DNA of 64,000 nt from Cervus elaphus (taxonomy: Eukaryota > Chordata > Mammalia > Artiodactyla > Cervidae), in contig NC_057835.1 of NCBI RefSeq assembly GCF_910594005.1, forward strand, positions 47,020,001 to 47,084,000, in the 5' to 3' direction. Each line of letters opens with the position of its first letter. Positions within the stretch are counted from its first letter, which is position 1. Positions 10,005-22,964 of the stretch are shown one piece after another. Made by a program: the position numbers and the translations under genes. The notes below the pieces were generated by a model. It did no database searches. It was not told the DNA's origin and was given only the letters and a program-made list of their open reading frames with translations.

Positions 10005-10105
10005 AAGTCATAAGATTGACTGGATTTCAAGGGCTGGGGAGACAGACTCCAGCTCTTGCTAAGAACTGCCAGGAATTCACAGCCACATTTAAATTACCAC
10101 AGACA
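10005..10105 (+). mobile_element. Old LTR 3' fragment
   Basis: GGGCTGGGGAGACAGACTCC followed by AATTCACAGCCACATTTAAA resembles the 3' end of the old mammalian LTR seen more completely at 10990-11460. Only a small piece remains. The family name is unassigned. Confidence 0.4.
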
Positions 10106-10985
10106 CTATGTCCCATTGCCTCTTCAAATCTTTGCCATGTCCCTTGGGTCTTTTAGCACTTCATATATCTCCATTTTTGGAAGGTAAATGATCTCTAACC
10201 TTACAGAGAAAACAGCGGATCTTAGGCATAAATGATGTTTCTTTCCTGCTGCCTCCTGGCACTTAATTTACAGTAGATAGGGTCTGTCCCCTCCCCTTCC
10301 CCAGGCCTTGGCACCATTCCCAGGAATCAGCCTTTCTGATACCTGTTCTTTTTCTCTTCACGCCAGGGTCAACGAATTTATAGCTCTTCTTCCTGAAAAA
10401 GGCTCTTCTCTTCACCCTTGTGCCTATTCCCATCTCCTACTTTTTCCTTGGGGACCTTACATCTCGTTGAAACCTTTGAATAATTTGAATATATTTTTAA
10501 AAAATTTCATGCCATTTTATAAGCAAGCTAATATCTTTTTTCATCTTTGGGGGAAAAAAAACAACACTTCAACTTCTACCCTATTGTTTGTTATTAGTCA
10601 TAAGAAAATATTTACAAAAAATATCTGTTAGTGTGTCTTTCTTTACTTCCTATTGATGTCTCAACCTGTCTCCACCTGGTTTTCATACCAACTCAAAAAA
10701 CATTATTTCCACCGAAGTCACTTCCTACTTGTTTAATCTAATGGATTTGCTTGACTTATCACTGGCTGCTTCTTTATAATTTCCTTCACTAATTTCTTTT
10801 CTCTACTCATATCTTAAATGTTAGTTTAAAGGATCACCTTTGCCCATGACTAAAACCATATGACTTCACGCTGGATTATCGCATGCAGTTCTTGGCATTG
10901 ACTGTCATGATGATGATCATATTATCTCTCCTATGTGCTCTAGATTCATATCCCACTCCCAGATGGACATTTGCTCTGGATATTC
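10106..10985. other. Unique pyrimidine-rich DNA, no gene
   Basis: A 107-codon frame (10308-10631) passes through without a start context, domain or repeat match and reads like chance sequence. Nothing else was recognised. Confidence 0.45.
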
Positions 10986-10989
10986 TATG

Positions 10990-11460
10990 GGCAATATATC
11001 AGTTCTCTTGCTGTATAATAAACCGTTGTAAAATGTAGTATCTTTAACAAACGATAATTTACTTGCTCATGATTCTGCAATCTAGGCAGGTTTCAACTGA
11101 GTGGTTCTTCCAGTCTTGCCTGGAATCACTTAGGTGGCTGCAGTTGGCTGGTCTTGAATGGCCTCATTCACATATCTGCAACCTCAGCAGAGAATACTAG
11201 AATGGCTGGATCTATCTTTCTCTATGTGATCTCTTGTCCTCAGGAGGTTAGCTTGAGCTTCTTCACAAGGTGATGACGATGTTCCAAGAGGGTGAAAACA
11301 GAAACTACAAGACCGCTTGCCTCTGAGATTTGCCAGTATTGTCACTTCTGCCACATTCTATTATCAGTCAAACTGAATCGTTAGAACAGGTTTATTTCAA
11401 GGAATGGGGAAATAGGCTCCATGTCTTGCTAAGAAAATTTCTGGCCATATTTTTTCCACC
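10990..11460 (+). mobile_element. Old mammalian LTR (ERVL-like), family unassigned
   Basis: The order TTGCTGTATAATAAACCGTT ... TGATTCTGCAATCTAGGCAG ... TGGCTGCAGTTGGCTGG ... GTCACTTCTGCCACATTCTA ... GGAATGGGGAAATAGGCTCC follows a common mammalian LTR that I recognise as a pattern but cannot name with certainty. It is old, with many substitutions and no coding part. Confidence 0.5.
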
Positions 11461-11479
11461 TGCCACATAATTGATATCT

Positions 11480-11645
11480 CATCTTGTTTAACTCTCACGA
11501 CAATCCTGAGACAAGTACTATGATCATTATTCTTTTTATGCAGATGAGAAAACTGAGGCCCAGAAATATTCTCTAACTTATCCAAGGCTCCACTATTCAT
11601 AGATAGTGTGACAGGATTGGCGCCCAGGCCCATATCATGTGTATT
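11480..11645 (-). mobile_element. MIR SINE
   Basis: Reverse-complement MIR: TTTAACTCTCACGACAATCC, ATTCTTTTTATGCAGATGAG, AAACTGAGGCCCAGAAAT and a degraded right side to GGCGCCCAGGCCC. Confidence 0.85.
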
Positions 11646-11781
11646 TCATGTACCACACTGAGCAGAAGCTCACTTTCCAGATTGCTAATGGTGGAACAGA
11701 AGAACATCCCTCAGACTGGCCTCTAGGCTAACAGGTACAAGAAGACAAGGTAAATGAAGGTGTATTTCATTATATGATGTA

Positions 11782-12179
11782 ACTGGCTAAGCATCGAAGA
11801 ATTGATACTTTCCAATTGTGGTGCTGGAGGGGACTCTTGAGAGTCCCTTGGGGAGCAAGGAGGTCAAACTTGTCAGTCCTAACGGAAATCAACCCTGAAT
11901 ATTCATTGGAAGGACTGATGCTGAAGCTGAAGCTCCAATACTTTGGCCACTTGATGTGAAGAGCTGACTCACTGGAAAAGACCTTGATGATGGGAAAGAT
12001 TGCTGGCAGGAAGAGAAGGGGGTGACACAGGGTGAGATGATTGGATGGCATCAGTGACTCAATGGACATGAGTTTGAGCAAACTCTGGGAGCCTCTCCTT
12101 TGAGTGAAGGACAGGGAAGCCTGGCATGCTGCAGTCCATGGGGTTGCAGGGTCGGACACGACTTAGCGACTGAACAACC
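11782..12179 (+). mobile_element. BovB LINE 3' end with TSD
   Basis: This is a 398-bp 5'-truncated BovB. It runs from CGAAGAATTGATACTTTCCA to GACACGACTTAGCGACTGAA. An 8-bp TSD, ATGATGTA, lies at 11774-11781 and 12180-12187. Its former coding part is out of frame. Confidence 0.9.
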
Positions 12180-12189
12180 ATGATGTAGC

Positions 12190-14480
12190 TATATATTTGG
12201 AAATCATTGTGTCAGGCCAGGGTAAGCCCAGATCTGATACAATAATAAATCCCAAAGTGTTAGTGGTTTAGCACAGCAAAGTTTCATTTCTTGCTTATAT
12301 AAAACCCATCGTGGAAGACCAAGCTGGATGGAGACACTGTGAGCGTGCAGATACTTCAGTGGACAATTCCAGCTGAGTCCAGCCTCTGAATAAAACTGTC
12401 ACATGCATCTTATACTTGATCTGCCCCCAACTAATATTTATTATCTTCCCTAAATTTGCTGATATTCTTGAATTTTCTGTTTTAACTCATCTGGTTCCCC
12501 AAATCAGAAATTATCAACAACTATCCTTCGCTTATCAGGTTCAACTGGTCTCCAGGTTCTGTCAAGGTGATCGGTTCATTTTCTCTCAAATTCCTTTCTT
12601 CCTCAGTCTCCTCGTAGCTTCATAATGTTTTGCATGCAACTTCAAATTGAAACTTGGGTTTTGCTTCTGTAATCTGTTCTGAACATTCCCACTAGGGTGA
12701 TCTTTCTAGAGAGCAAATGATCAAGATACATGGTAGTGGATACATACTGTTTTGAAAAAAAGTAACTTTTGATCTCTGACATCTGGATCTTACTCTTACA
12801 ATCAGCCTGTTTCACCTCTTGCTATTGACACTCAAAAGAATTGTCAGGGTTTTGCCAGCCTCTTGCAGCTGGGTGCACATCCATAACCCAGGTTATGGGT
12901 CCAAACAGACATGCCTACTATAGAATCTGAATCTAAATCAACAAGTGACAGCAACATCCAGTCTCCCAGGTAAAGTGCTAGGAGTGGCCTCCAGAGTCCA
13001 AAGTTGCCATGTCCCATGGTCAGATGTAGGGCATCAATATTCTTGCCCAGTCAGTTGTATGGCTTTCCTTCCTGCCTGTTCTCTGTTCTTGGTTCACCAG
13101 TCTTCCACATGATTGTATGTGTGCCACCCAATGGCTTTTTAATATATTGTTTTCCTTTTCTCCTGAAATTGGCCAGGGTTCGTTTCTGTTGCTTACAGCT
13201 CTAAACTCTGAATACTTCATACATTTTAGCTTCATATCTTCCAATGAATCCTCATGAACAAATGTTGAATAATACTTATTGAATGTGTGATTTGACCTGG
13301 TTTCTGACTTCAAGAGGCAATCAAATTAAAGAGGGATAAGAAACTCATAAACATGAAAAAGTTTCGTGATATTGTTACCAGTCTTTGGGTTGAACAAATC
13401 ATAAATGACTTTATGAGGTGCTCTTTGGACTTTGCTCTATGTGTGTGCAATTAGAAAAGTACCATTATGTGGGCTTGGCCCTTAGGGCTAGCATTTAAGA
13501 GCTTTCAAGGACATATAAAATTATTTTAAGTGAAAGATAGCTGTGCTTGCTCTTATTAGTGAAGTGTTATATTGAAAATATACCTTAATCAATTAAGCAT
13601 TATAGTATTGAACAATGGCAAGAAAAACAAACTGCAGGTAGCGCCACTCTCTTTCTATTTTAAATTACAGCACATTTACTCTGGCCCAATTATCTTGGCA
13701 TGATCTGATTAGAGCTGGTTTATTAATGACCCACCTTCATTCACAATTCCAGATGGAATTTCCAGAGGTTTCTGGTAATGGCATTCTATTTCAGCTAATT
13801 CCTATAGAGAAATATTCTAATTGGTGGAAAAGACAAAGATATATACTATTTATTTCTAGATGAATGTAACAAGTATTAAATGTCATAGTAGTTCAGAAAT
13901 CTTTTATGGATAGCTTCTTTTCCTTTTAATTCCAGACTGATATTGCCTTTTTATTCATTGTGCAATGTACTGTGAACATCTTAATCTGGCAACATTTTGT
14001 GAATCAAAGATATCAGGAATATAGTCTTGAGCTGGGTTGTGATGCATGACAAGGATTTGAATATTATAAATATGCAGAGACTCAGAAGGTCATGAGCGAA
14101 TGAGGAATGGATTGGGCAAAGTGTATGGAGGAGGAACTGTGTTGGTATGTTAAGATGGTAATAAAATTTCAGCTCATTGGGGAGTATTAAAGTAATGCAG
14201 TAATTATACCAGGGGTTGGAAGGTAAATTAAAGACAAGGAATTGCCATCAACAATTTGTACATGCAAGAGGAATGGATGTGGTGTCTAGAAAGATTAATT
14301 TGACAGTCGCATGGATGATGGATGGAAGTGAAGAAATGCTGGAGACCAGAAGAGTATATAGGCTGGTTACTTCAATTATCACCTCTTGGGGTTATTGTAA
14401 CTATCAGCCTACAAGGATCTGGCAGTAAGTCAGGTAATAGGAATGAAGAGAGGCAGACAATTGTAAAGATATTGCGAAGC
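12190..14480. other. Mostly unique AT-rich DNA, no gene
   Basis: The first part (about 12230-12400) loosely resembles an old LTR or DNA repeat but cannot be assigned. No exon is supported. The frames at 12416, 13004, 13020 (minus) and 14216 are 66-97 codons and featureless. From about 13350 onward I see no repeat at all. Confidence 0.45.
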
Positions 14481-14484
14481 ACGC

Positions 14485-14697
14485 TTAGTTGCTTCAGCTG
14501 TGTCCGACTCTCTACGACCCCATCGGCCATGGCCTGCCAGGCTCCTCTGTCCACGGGATTCTCAGGCAAGAATACTGGCGTGTGTTGCCGTGTCCTCCTT
14601 CAGGGGATCTTCCCAAACCAGGGATCGAACCTGAGTCTCTTATGTCTCCTGCATTAGCAGGTGGCTACTTTACTGCTAGAGCCACCTGGGAAGCCCC
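14485..14697 (-). mobile_element. Bov-tA SINE
   Basis: A near-complete reverse-complement Bov-tA from TTGCTTCAGCTGTGTCCGAC to GAGCCACCTGGGAAGCCCC. No TSD was identified. Confidence 0.92.
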
Positions 14698-14699
14698 AA

Positions 14700-15935
14700 G
14701 AGTGGACCATAAGAAGAGAGAAAAGCAAAGTACAACCAGTGAAGCACATACACCTGCAGTTGGTTCGTTTGTTTATAATATTAAATAATAGCAATTCAGT
14801 GGTCAACCACTTTCACTTTTTATGTAAATCACATTATAAAGTTTTCCCTCTTGTTCTTATTTGGCTCTGACTTTTTATCTCTTTTAATGTTGTCATATTA
14901 GTACCATCACTTTGTAAGTCCTCTCAAATATCTTTTGGAACAAGATGAGATACAAATACAATAAAGTGCTCTGTGGGAATTGTCTTGCTTTATTTTCTTT
15001 GCTGTGAGGAAAATATTTTTATAAATCAAGCCAGCTTTCAAAGCTTGAAGCTATAAACAAGAAATACGAGATAAGGAGAGGTCAAATAATGGATAAAACT
15101 AAATCATGTAATTTGGATAGGATGGCTTTTTTATTAATGAGAGTGTGGAATTGTGTCAATTTAGTTGATTGTTAGTTTAATAGGAGAAAAGGTCTCAGAT
15201 TCATAGCTGCATGCATTTCATGTAATAAAGTAAGGAGCAGAAGTGAATAATAGTGATTTATGGGATTCCTTTTGATCCTGACATTTCATTATTTTTATAC
15301 AGAAATAGCATTTCTAGTGCATGGTTTTAACATTATGTTTCCTCATCTTACTCTAAAATAATATATACACTACAATAAACTGTCTCATTTTATAGTTTTC
15401 TGACTTCCCTCAGGAAAAAAGTTGTACCATAAACAAGGTTCTCGATCTATTTTTAGTTGTGTTTCTTTACAAGTCTTTGTACAGATGTGGAAAGGAATGG
15501 CATAAACATGAAACCTAAGACTCAAGACTTAACTTCTTAAAAATTATATACACACATGCAAATTACACACACAAACCATTTCACTAAATTGGCATATGCA
15601 GTTTTAAAGGAAATAACAAAATTAAAATGATAAGGTTTTATTCTTCCCTTTTAACTGAGTTTTTGCACAGAGCATGTAATTATATTTTTGAACCAATATG
15701 ATTATTTAAAAACTAGAGAACAAAGCTTCGTTTGTCACAGGACACTTAGTAACACTCTTCTCTTCATCGCCTGATCAGTTTTTATTTAGTATAGAACCTT
15801 ATCACAAGTGATATAAGGCACAGGATTTTAAGAAATATAGAGAGTGCTGTGTGTGGAAAACATCTGTGGCTTGTACATTATGATTTGGACAGACTCATCA
15901 TACAATCATGACTCTGACCTCTAGTCTATCACTTC
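14700..15935. other. AT-rich unique DNA
   Basis: No repeat or exon was recognised. Confidence 0.45.
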
Positions 15936-15939
15936 AGGG

Positions 15940-16125
15940 TAGTGGTCGTATAGCCAGATCGGATCTGGGCTTAAATCTCTACTTTGACACTGAGTTGGAA
16001 GGAGGCACTTAATCTTTTTAAGCCTCAATTTTTCCATCTGTAAAATGGAGACAACAATACTCATCCTATAAGAGGATAAAAAGAGATAATGTATGTGATA
16101 AATATTAGGCGTTACCTCTCCTAGC
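15940..16125 (+). mobile_element. MIR SINE
   Basis: The signature elements are GAGGCACTTAATCTTTTTAA, CTCAATTTTTCCATCTGTAA and AATGGAGACAACAATACTCA, followed by the 3' side to CTAGCACCTAG. Confidence 0.85.
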
Positions 16126-16129
16126 ACCT

Positions 16130-17120
16130 AGTTCCCAAGAATAGTTCAATGGTTCATTGAATGAAATCAAAGTGTTTAAAAATAAGAATAGTTTAATAAT
16201 ATTAGACTCAGGGAATGGTGAAGATTAGATTAGCCAATGCTCTCTCAAAGAAAACATCCTTGACTTAATAGCCTCTGCTTAAAAATGGTTGGTGAAGAGG
16301 CTTTCACCATCTGCCAGTGTAGCTGGCTCTCCACTGAACTGCTTTAATTACTCCCATATTTGCTATGTCAGTCTAGGCATAAAATATTGACACGCTGCCT
16401 CAAAACTAACACTGGAAAAGGAGATAACCTTATTGTAACAAGCTTTGTGGACTTTACACTTGCAATGACTATGATTCACATGGCAAGGAAAACTACAGCA
16501 ACACTATAATGTCTAAATGAAATATTGCATGCCTGGGAGTGCATCCTTTAGAAAACAGATGGCTTTTTATTGAAAGCAAAATATGATTATGGTGTTTGCA
16601 TGCAAAAATCTTATACAGTCTAATTATAAGAATCAGACTAGTTGTAGCTATTTTGGAGTGCAAAGCTTTAAATCAGTAGAGAAATTTGACTTTGTACAAT
16701 TGAGGACAATGAAATACAGGTAATATATCACTTTAATGAATATTATAGTAATTCCCAGATCTCTTTAGTAAGACTATGTGCAGGTTTTTTATATATGACC
16801 CATAGTTATAATATTCTGTTGATCTGGTTTCAATATAAAGTTAGCATAAATGATGCTATGTTCACCAGGTCCTGCCTATTTAAGAATTTATCTGCATGAA
16901 AGTTGCTTTGACATTAATCATGGCCTTGTAACTGGACTTCAGTGCTATGGAACATTTTTTTAAACTTTGACAGGTATGAAGAAAGACTGACTGCCTTTTC
17001 GTTTTGTGAGAGTATAGAGACCAGTCAGATTAGCACAGTCATTGGGGGAGAAGTGGGAAATTGGAGTAATTTCTGAGTTAGGTATCTTTAGCTGATAAAT
17101 GAAAATAGAGTATCTTTTAA
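16130..17120. other. Repeat-poor AT-rich DNA
   Basis: There are no recognisable repeats and no exon. The stretch near 16440-16640 contains short homeodomain- and POU-like AT motifs. This is only a hint that it might be conserved non-coding DNA. Confidence 0.4.
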
Positions 17121-17122
17121 TT

Positions 17123-17527
17123 CAGCAGCTGTCACCTGGGTTTCCCTGGTGGCTCAGATGGTAAAGAATCTGCTTGCAATGTGGGAGATCTGGGTTCAAT
17201 CCCTGGATTAGAAAGATCCCCTGGAGAGGGGAATGGCTACCCACTCCAGCATTCTTGCCTGGAGAATTCCATAGACAGAGGCCACAGTCCACGGGGTCAC
17301 AAAGAGTTGTACACAACTGAGAGACTCACACGTTCAACTGGGATCATTTTTCCCAAGGGCATTTAGAAATACACAGAGATGTCTTTGGCTGATATAGCTA
17401 GGGAGGGGGTGTTACTGGTATCTGGTGGATAGAGGCCAGGGATGCAGTTAAACAAGGCACAGGACAGCCACTCCTAACACAGAGTGTCTGGCCCCAAATG
17501 TCAATAGTGCTGAGATTGAGAACTCAG
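17123..17527 (+). mobile_element. MER5A hAT element, split by Bov-tA
   Basis: The left terminal repeat CAGCAGCTGTCACCTGGG (consensus-like CAGTGGTTCTCAACTGGG) sits at 17123-17140. The body resumes at 17334 with TCAACTGGG and ends CAAATGTCAATAGTGCTGAG. It is non-autonomous. Confidence 0.82.
17141..17333 (+). mobile_element. Bov-tA SINE nested in MER5A
   Basis: The head TTTCCCTGGTGGCTCAGATG, the box CACTCCAGCATTCTTGCCTG and the end GTTGTACACAACTGAGAGAC are present. The TSD matches at 8 of 9 bases (TCACCTGGG at 17132-17140, TCAACTGGG at 17334-17342) and is itself part of the MER5A end. Confidence 0.92.
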
Positions 17528-17766
17528 CAATTTGAAAGTCTGAATTACATTCTCTTATGTACTTCAATAGATGGTTACACAAGTTGAACTATAACATAAT
17601 AAAGCAATTTTTATATCCTATTGGCTTTACTCATATGGGGTTCTACCCAGACTCTATCATTTAACAAATATTTACTTTCTAAATGTTATGTGAAAAGAAG
17701 GTTTTCACAGTGATGAAAACCATCCTGAACAAATAGTGACCTTAGGACCATCTTTTTTGATAACTA

Positions 17767-17980
17767 AGAAAGAAAGTGAAAGTCTCTCACTCGTGTCCAA
17801 CTCTTTGCGACCCCATGAACTGCAGCTTTCCAGGATCCTTTGTCCATGGGATTCTCCAGGCAAGAATCCTGGAGTGGGTAGCCATCCCATTCTCCAGGAT
17901 ATCTTCCCTACCCAGGGATCAAACCCAGGTCTTCCACATTGCAGGCAAATTCTGTTTGAGCCACCAGAGAATCCCTTTTT
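17767..17980 (-). mobile_element. Bov-tA SINE with short TSD
   Basis: A full-length reverse-complement copy ending in GAGCCACCAGAGAATCCC. A 7-bp TSD, ATAACTA, lies at 17760-17766 and 17981-17987, next to a T run. Confidence 0.9.
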
Positions 17981-18329
17981 ATAACTATAGTGGAAGATTA
18001 AAACAAAGTATGCAGACACCAAATCTGTAAATACCTTCAGCGTTCCCTGGGATTCTGTGAATTGCTCTCAGCAACAGCAGTCAAAGTCAATCAACAAGCA
18101 ACCCAGAGCTGATGGTCATTGAAGCTGTAAATATTGGAGCAGTAGTATTGACAACAAAGCTGAGTGCAAAATTAAAGAAATGGCTGGGAGCTGGAGCAAA
18201 TCAATTTAGCCTGGGGAAATTAAAGCTCCTGAGTTAAAATTAGGAAAAGTAACTCAGGCAACAGAATTGAAAAGCAGTCAACCCTCTCCAGACCCTAGAT
18301 TATAGACCATACGACTCTCACGTCTGGTC

Positions 18330-18710
18330 ACTTTTTACTGTGCAACCATAAAATCCCAGTGCCACTCAACAATTTTTTTATGGGTCTGCTTGTTGGCAGA
18401 TCTAGACTCAGCTGGATGGCTCTGCTTTGAGCTGCAGGCTTGGCTTTGGTTGGCTCCTCTTGTCTTTATTTTGGGACAAACACATACACAGAGAAATCTC
18501 TTTTTATGGGAAGTGCAGAGGCACATGAAGATAACTGCACAAACACATTTCAAGCTCTTGCTGACATCAGATCTGCCAACAGCTCATTGGTCAAAGCAAG
18601 TTGTGTGGCAAGCCCTAAGTCTAGAGACAGGGGAGGCTACTGTTTCTACAGAGGTAGTGAGGTGGCTGAATATTTTAAAAACTATAATGTTACCTACTTT
18701 TCCAACTCCA
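18330..18710 (+). mobile_element. Old ERVL-like LTR, same type as 10990-11460
   Basis: ACTCAGCTGGATGGCTCTGC, then AACAGCTCATTGGTCAAAGC and AGTTGTGTGGCAAGCCCTAA, follow the same consensus order as the LTR at 10990. A 116-codon frame (18390-18740) crosses it and is not a gene. Confidence 0.4.
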
Positions 18711-18719
18711 ACTGAGGTC

Positions 18720-20710
18720 AGATTTTCTAAAGGAATATAATTTTTTGGTATTCAATTGCAATATGATATTTTTAATACTCAAAGAGAAAGGATAGTCCAG
18801 GTAATGAGTCATGTAGTTGGATTCCGAGGTTCTGAACACTATTCCTCCTTTCTACCACTGATGTGAGAAGCTGAGCATATCAGCTTTTCTGCAGAATCTC
18901 ATCTCTACCATCTGCTAAATGTAGATAACATGTGCTGTTGACTTACTATTCTGCACCTTCCAGGAAACAAGGTAAAATCTAGAATTTGCCAGGAAATCCT
19001 CAGTGGAAGACAGCAGCAAAGAACTCATCATTATTTAATTGTTCAGCCTTGATAATTTTTCTGCAGTTTCTTTGATGTTATTTAGAAGGATTTCTGTTAT
19101 TTGGGGAAGGATTTCTGTCCAGTCCAATTTCCAACCCTGTTGAGGTACCAGGGAAACTTATCTGGTTAAGACATTAAAATTTCAGAAGAGCAATAACTTC
19201 AAGGAAAGGAAAAAAGTGGGTGCAGAATCCGGTATATTCTACAGTAGTTTATGAAAACATCATTCTTTTAGAGGGCTTAAACAAACCATTGATTAAGGAA
19301 GGCTTTCTTATTTTGTGAGCTGGAAGTGAGTGAGTAGGGAATAGATAATGGCTAAATGACAATATGGAGTAAGTTCTGTCAAATCATAGTGGCCTTTGAT
19401 CTAAAGACATTATGAGGTATTTTTTGTCTACTGGGTAGCAGACAAGAAAAAATATGGGAAGAGAGCTATCATTTACATTTAAAAAATTCTGAAATACTGG
19501 TTTTCTATTTGAACTGGAGTAATATTTTATCATTTTCTAAATAAATTTCACCCTTTTTCCATCTGTTGTACATGGTATGCTCTTATTTTTCTAATTCTTC
19601 TGGGTATCTGTGGTTGTATTTTATTTCTTATTTGTAGTGTTATGTACTTCTGTTGGCCATTTGCTCTTTCTTCATTTGACTTAATGAGGTTTGCCTTTTC
19701 ATTTGGTTCATTCCATAAAAAATTTTGAGCGTATACTTTAGGTGATTGATTCTACATTTTGTCTGTTTTTTATTGATGTGTTCTGTTTTACACTGCTTTG
19801 TTTGAATGTGAATCCTTTTACATATTTAATGAGAATTTCAATTCATATATATCTTCTTTTTAAAACAATAATTGTGGTTAATATTATAAATTTCTGTCTG
19901 AATCCGGCTCCACTGTACTTGTTTACAGATGTGATTGACATATTGGTCATTTGATCTATGCTGCATATTCCCCTTTTCTGATCCTGTGCCCGTGAACTTG
20001 CTAATGAGCTGAAACATAGAACCCTACAATTCCATGATTGGTCCCCATGGGACTCAACCAGTCCCAACTAATTGGAGTGATGGGCATCTGACCAAGTGGA
20101 CTAATCAGATTTTTCTCTCCTTGAAGATCAGAAGATCAGATTTGAAGGAAGTGACTTCAATCAATATCTGTTAGATTGCAATTGGGATATAAGAAAAAGT
20201 CAAAATTGGGTGGTCATGCTTGCCTGGAATGAGAAGAGGTAGACTTCTGGTAAGCCTGCGCACAAAGAGAGGAAATACCAAAGGACTATGCAGAGAGAGA
20301 CAGAAAGATAGAAAAAGTGGTGACCATGATTCTTACAAGATTCCCTGTTCCTTCTATCGTTTGGCTTCCCTTCCAGCCTCTAGTTTCCATTGTATTCAGG
20401 CTAGCCAGAGTTAATTTGTTTCCTTGTAACCAAATGATTTTTAACAAAGTGATTCTTCCATGTTATTTTAAAACCCTTTTATCATATTTTGGACCTTGTT
20501 TTAAACTTTGCTATTACTGTTTTTTAATTTAAAATGGTGTCTAGTTCATATGTTAGCCTGTGGGAAACTAGCCAGTTGGTTCATCTGACTGTATCACAGC
20601 TTATCTGGTAACGGAAATTTGAACTTTCAGTAAAGTTCCTGCATTTTGCTGTTCCTTTCAATAACACTCATGATTATTTTAAGGAAGGAAGTAAGCTATT
20701 TAAATGGAAA
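18720..20710. other. AT-rich DNA, possible old LINE remnants
   Basis: The T-rich part at 19500-19930 is typical of decayed minus-strand L1 but no family was matched. 20010-20200 may be an old LTR or DNA repeat. No exon is supported. Confidence 0.4.
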
Positions 20711-20713
20711 GTG

Positions 20714-21219
20714 TATTAGTTTCCTATTATTAGTTTCTTATTGCTGTTATAACAAATTCACATGACCCTAGTGGTTGGAAATAACACAAATTTATTATCT
20801 TACATTTCTAGAGGTCAGAAATCTGAATTGGGTTTTATGGATTAAAATCACAGTGTTGGCAGGGCTTCATTCCTGCTGGGGGCTTTAGTGGAGTTTCCAG
20901 CTTCTCAAGGCCACTTGTATTCCTTTACTGTGGCCCCTTCCTCCATTTTCAAAAGACATCACTCTGAGCTTTGCTTCCACAATCACATCTCTTTTCTGCT
21001 TCTGACCCATTGACCCATCTGTTTTTGCCTTATAAGGACCCTTGTAATTACACTGGATCCAAGATAAACCAGGATAATCTCCCTAGCTCATAATCCTCAT
21101 AATCCTTAATCACATCTGTAAAGTTTTTTGTTTTTTTTTCAACATTTAAGGTGACACGTCACAGGTTCTGGGAACTATGATGTGGACATCTTTGAGTGGC
21201 CATTATTCAACCTACCACT
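20714..21219 (-). mobile_element. MLT1-type MaLR LTR
   Basis: TGTATTAGTTTCCTATTATT, then ATTTATTATCTTACATTTCT, CACTGGATCCAAGATAAACC and GTGGACATCTTTGAGTGGCC give the full order of a reverse-complement MaLR LTR. A small tandem repeat of about 16 bp (TTAGTTTC(C/T)TATT) sits near its left end. Confidence 0.82.
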
Positions 21220-21228
21220 GAGCATTAT

Positions 21229-21438
21229 GGTGGTGGTTTAGTCTCTAAGTCGCGTCTGACTCTTGTGGCCCCATGAACGGTAGCCTGCCAGGGTCCTCTG
21301 TTCATGGGATTCTCCAGGCAATAATACTGGAGTGGGTTGCCATTTCCTTCTCCAGGCGATCTTCCTGACCGAGAAATCGAACCCAGGTCTCCTGCATTGC
21401 AGGCAGATTCTTTACCAATTGAATTACAGGGGAAGCTC
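21229..21438 (-). mobile_element. Bov-tA SINE with TSD
   Basis: A reverse-complement copy with a short TGG tail. The TSD matches at 8 of 9 bases: GAGCATTAT at 21220-21228 and GAGCACTAT at 21439-21447. Confidence 0.9.
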
Positions 21439-21459
21439 GAGCACTATATTAGGGGCTAT

Positions 21460-21550
21460 TTACTCACATGTCAATTCTACTGCTGTTCAATCTTGAGCAA
21501 GTCATTTAAATTCTCTGTGCTTCAGTTTCTATACGTGTAAGCAAGGGACT
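21460..21550 (+). mobile_element. MIR fragment
   Basis: CTTGAGCAAGTCATTTAAAT followed by TCTGTGCTTCAGTTTCTATA matches the central MIR core. Confidence 0.65.
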
Positions 21551-22530
21551 TATATTAATCACTTTTTAGAGTCCCTTCTTAGCCAAAATTCTTTTTCTAG
21601 GTTACTACAAGTAACACATAAAACAGCACTAAATTGCCAGCATAATTTCAGAAGTGGTTATTTTTTTTCAAGAATATTTTACTAATTTTAACTAAGTCTC
21701 TTAATTTCAGGCAAGCATTTATATGTTCCTTCTCATTTGACAAGAACAGCATTCTGCTTCCACTATATATAATTATTTTGTCCTTTTCTAATGGCACTGT
21801 TCCTTGTTCTTATTCAGTACTTCCTTCCTAATGAATCTCCTTACTCCTTTCCACTCATATTATTCCACCTCCTAATTCTCTTGCTTTTTTTTAAAAAATA
21901 AGACCAGTGAATGCATTATGGTTTCTAAAAATGGTTGTTTTAAAATGAATACCTCAGTTTTTCAAATTCACTTGTCCCAAAACAGAAGTAAAATGTAAGC
22001 CTTTCATGCTGTCACTAGTCATCACCCATGTATCGAAAGGACATGAATCAGAAAACATTAAAACATTTTTAAAATTTTCTAGTTAATTTAAAAAGCAGTG
22101 GGTTAGAGCATGGGTAGCAGTTTTCAAAATATAACATTAAGAAGATAACATATTACATTATTATTGACAATTGATAGATTTTTTTTTTCATAGTGAGTCT
22201 ATTAGATTATCCACTTTCTATCCAGTACTGAGGGGAAGTGGAGCTAAAGCAGGCACTTTTCCAGGGAGGTACATTGTAAAATATTCAGATAAGCATAGTC
22301 TGGAAAAGGATGTTACAGTGGAAAAAGTTGAAGAGAGAGCCTTAGAATTGGAAGAAGTCCTGACTACCAAGAGGCTGGCTATGATCTCTGAATAAATCTC
22401 CTTCACTGCCTCATTTTGCTTAGAGTTGTCAGGAATATACACACATTCTACTTTACTAATTTTATACTTCAAGTATGAACTAATCTCTAAGACCCCTTCC
22501 AGCTCTTAAATTAAAATTTTTTAAAAAACA
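21551..22530. other. AT-rich unique DNA
   Basis: No repeat or exon was recognised. A 74-codon frame at 22171-22395 has acidic, helix-like composition but no recognised domain and no homologue that I know. Confidence 0.4.
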
Positions 22531-22964
22531 ATTTAGTTCTGGTTCAAGATGGTGATGTAGGAGACTCCTGGATTCATTTCCTCCCGTGGATGCACCTAAT
22601 CTACAACTCCACATGGAGCAATTGCTTCTGAGAGAAAGCCAGACGCTAGCTGAGTGACTCTTACACATTGGGTTAAAGAGAAGACAGCCACATCAAAATG
22701 CATAAGAAAGTCCGAGACACAGTCTCACTGTAATTCCTGTCACTGGCACAATGACAGACTACTGGGAGGCAATTCATGACTCCCAGCTTCTCCTTGAGTA
22801 GCAAAGGGTTTGGACTTAATATCTAGTGCTTCAAAAGAAAAATTACAGTTCAATATTCCTGATAAACTTAGATGTAAAAACTTTTTCAACAACATATCAG
22901 CTAGCCAAATTCAATGGTACATTAAAATAATCACACACCGTGACCAAAAGGGATTTATTCCAGG

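Noticed and set aside
17141..17333. tRNA-like sequence at the head of Bov-tA copies as a tRNA gene
   Set aside because: The head is tRNA-derived but lacks a complete cloverleaf and is part of the SINE consensus in every copy.
18390..18740. 116-codon frame with hydrophobic start as a secreted or membrane protein
   Set aside because: It overlaps an old LTR-like repeat, has a competing frame on the same strand, and has no splice or poly-A context.
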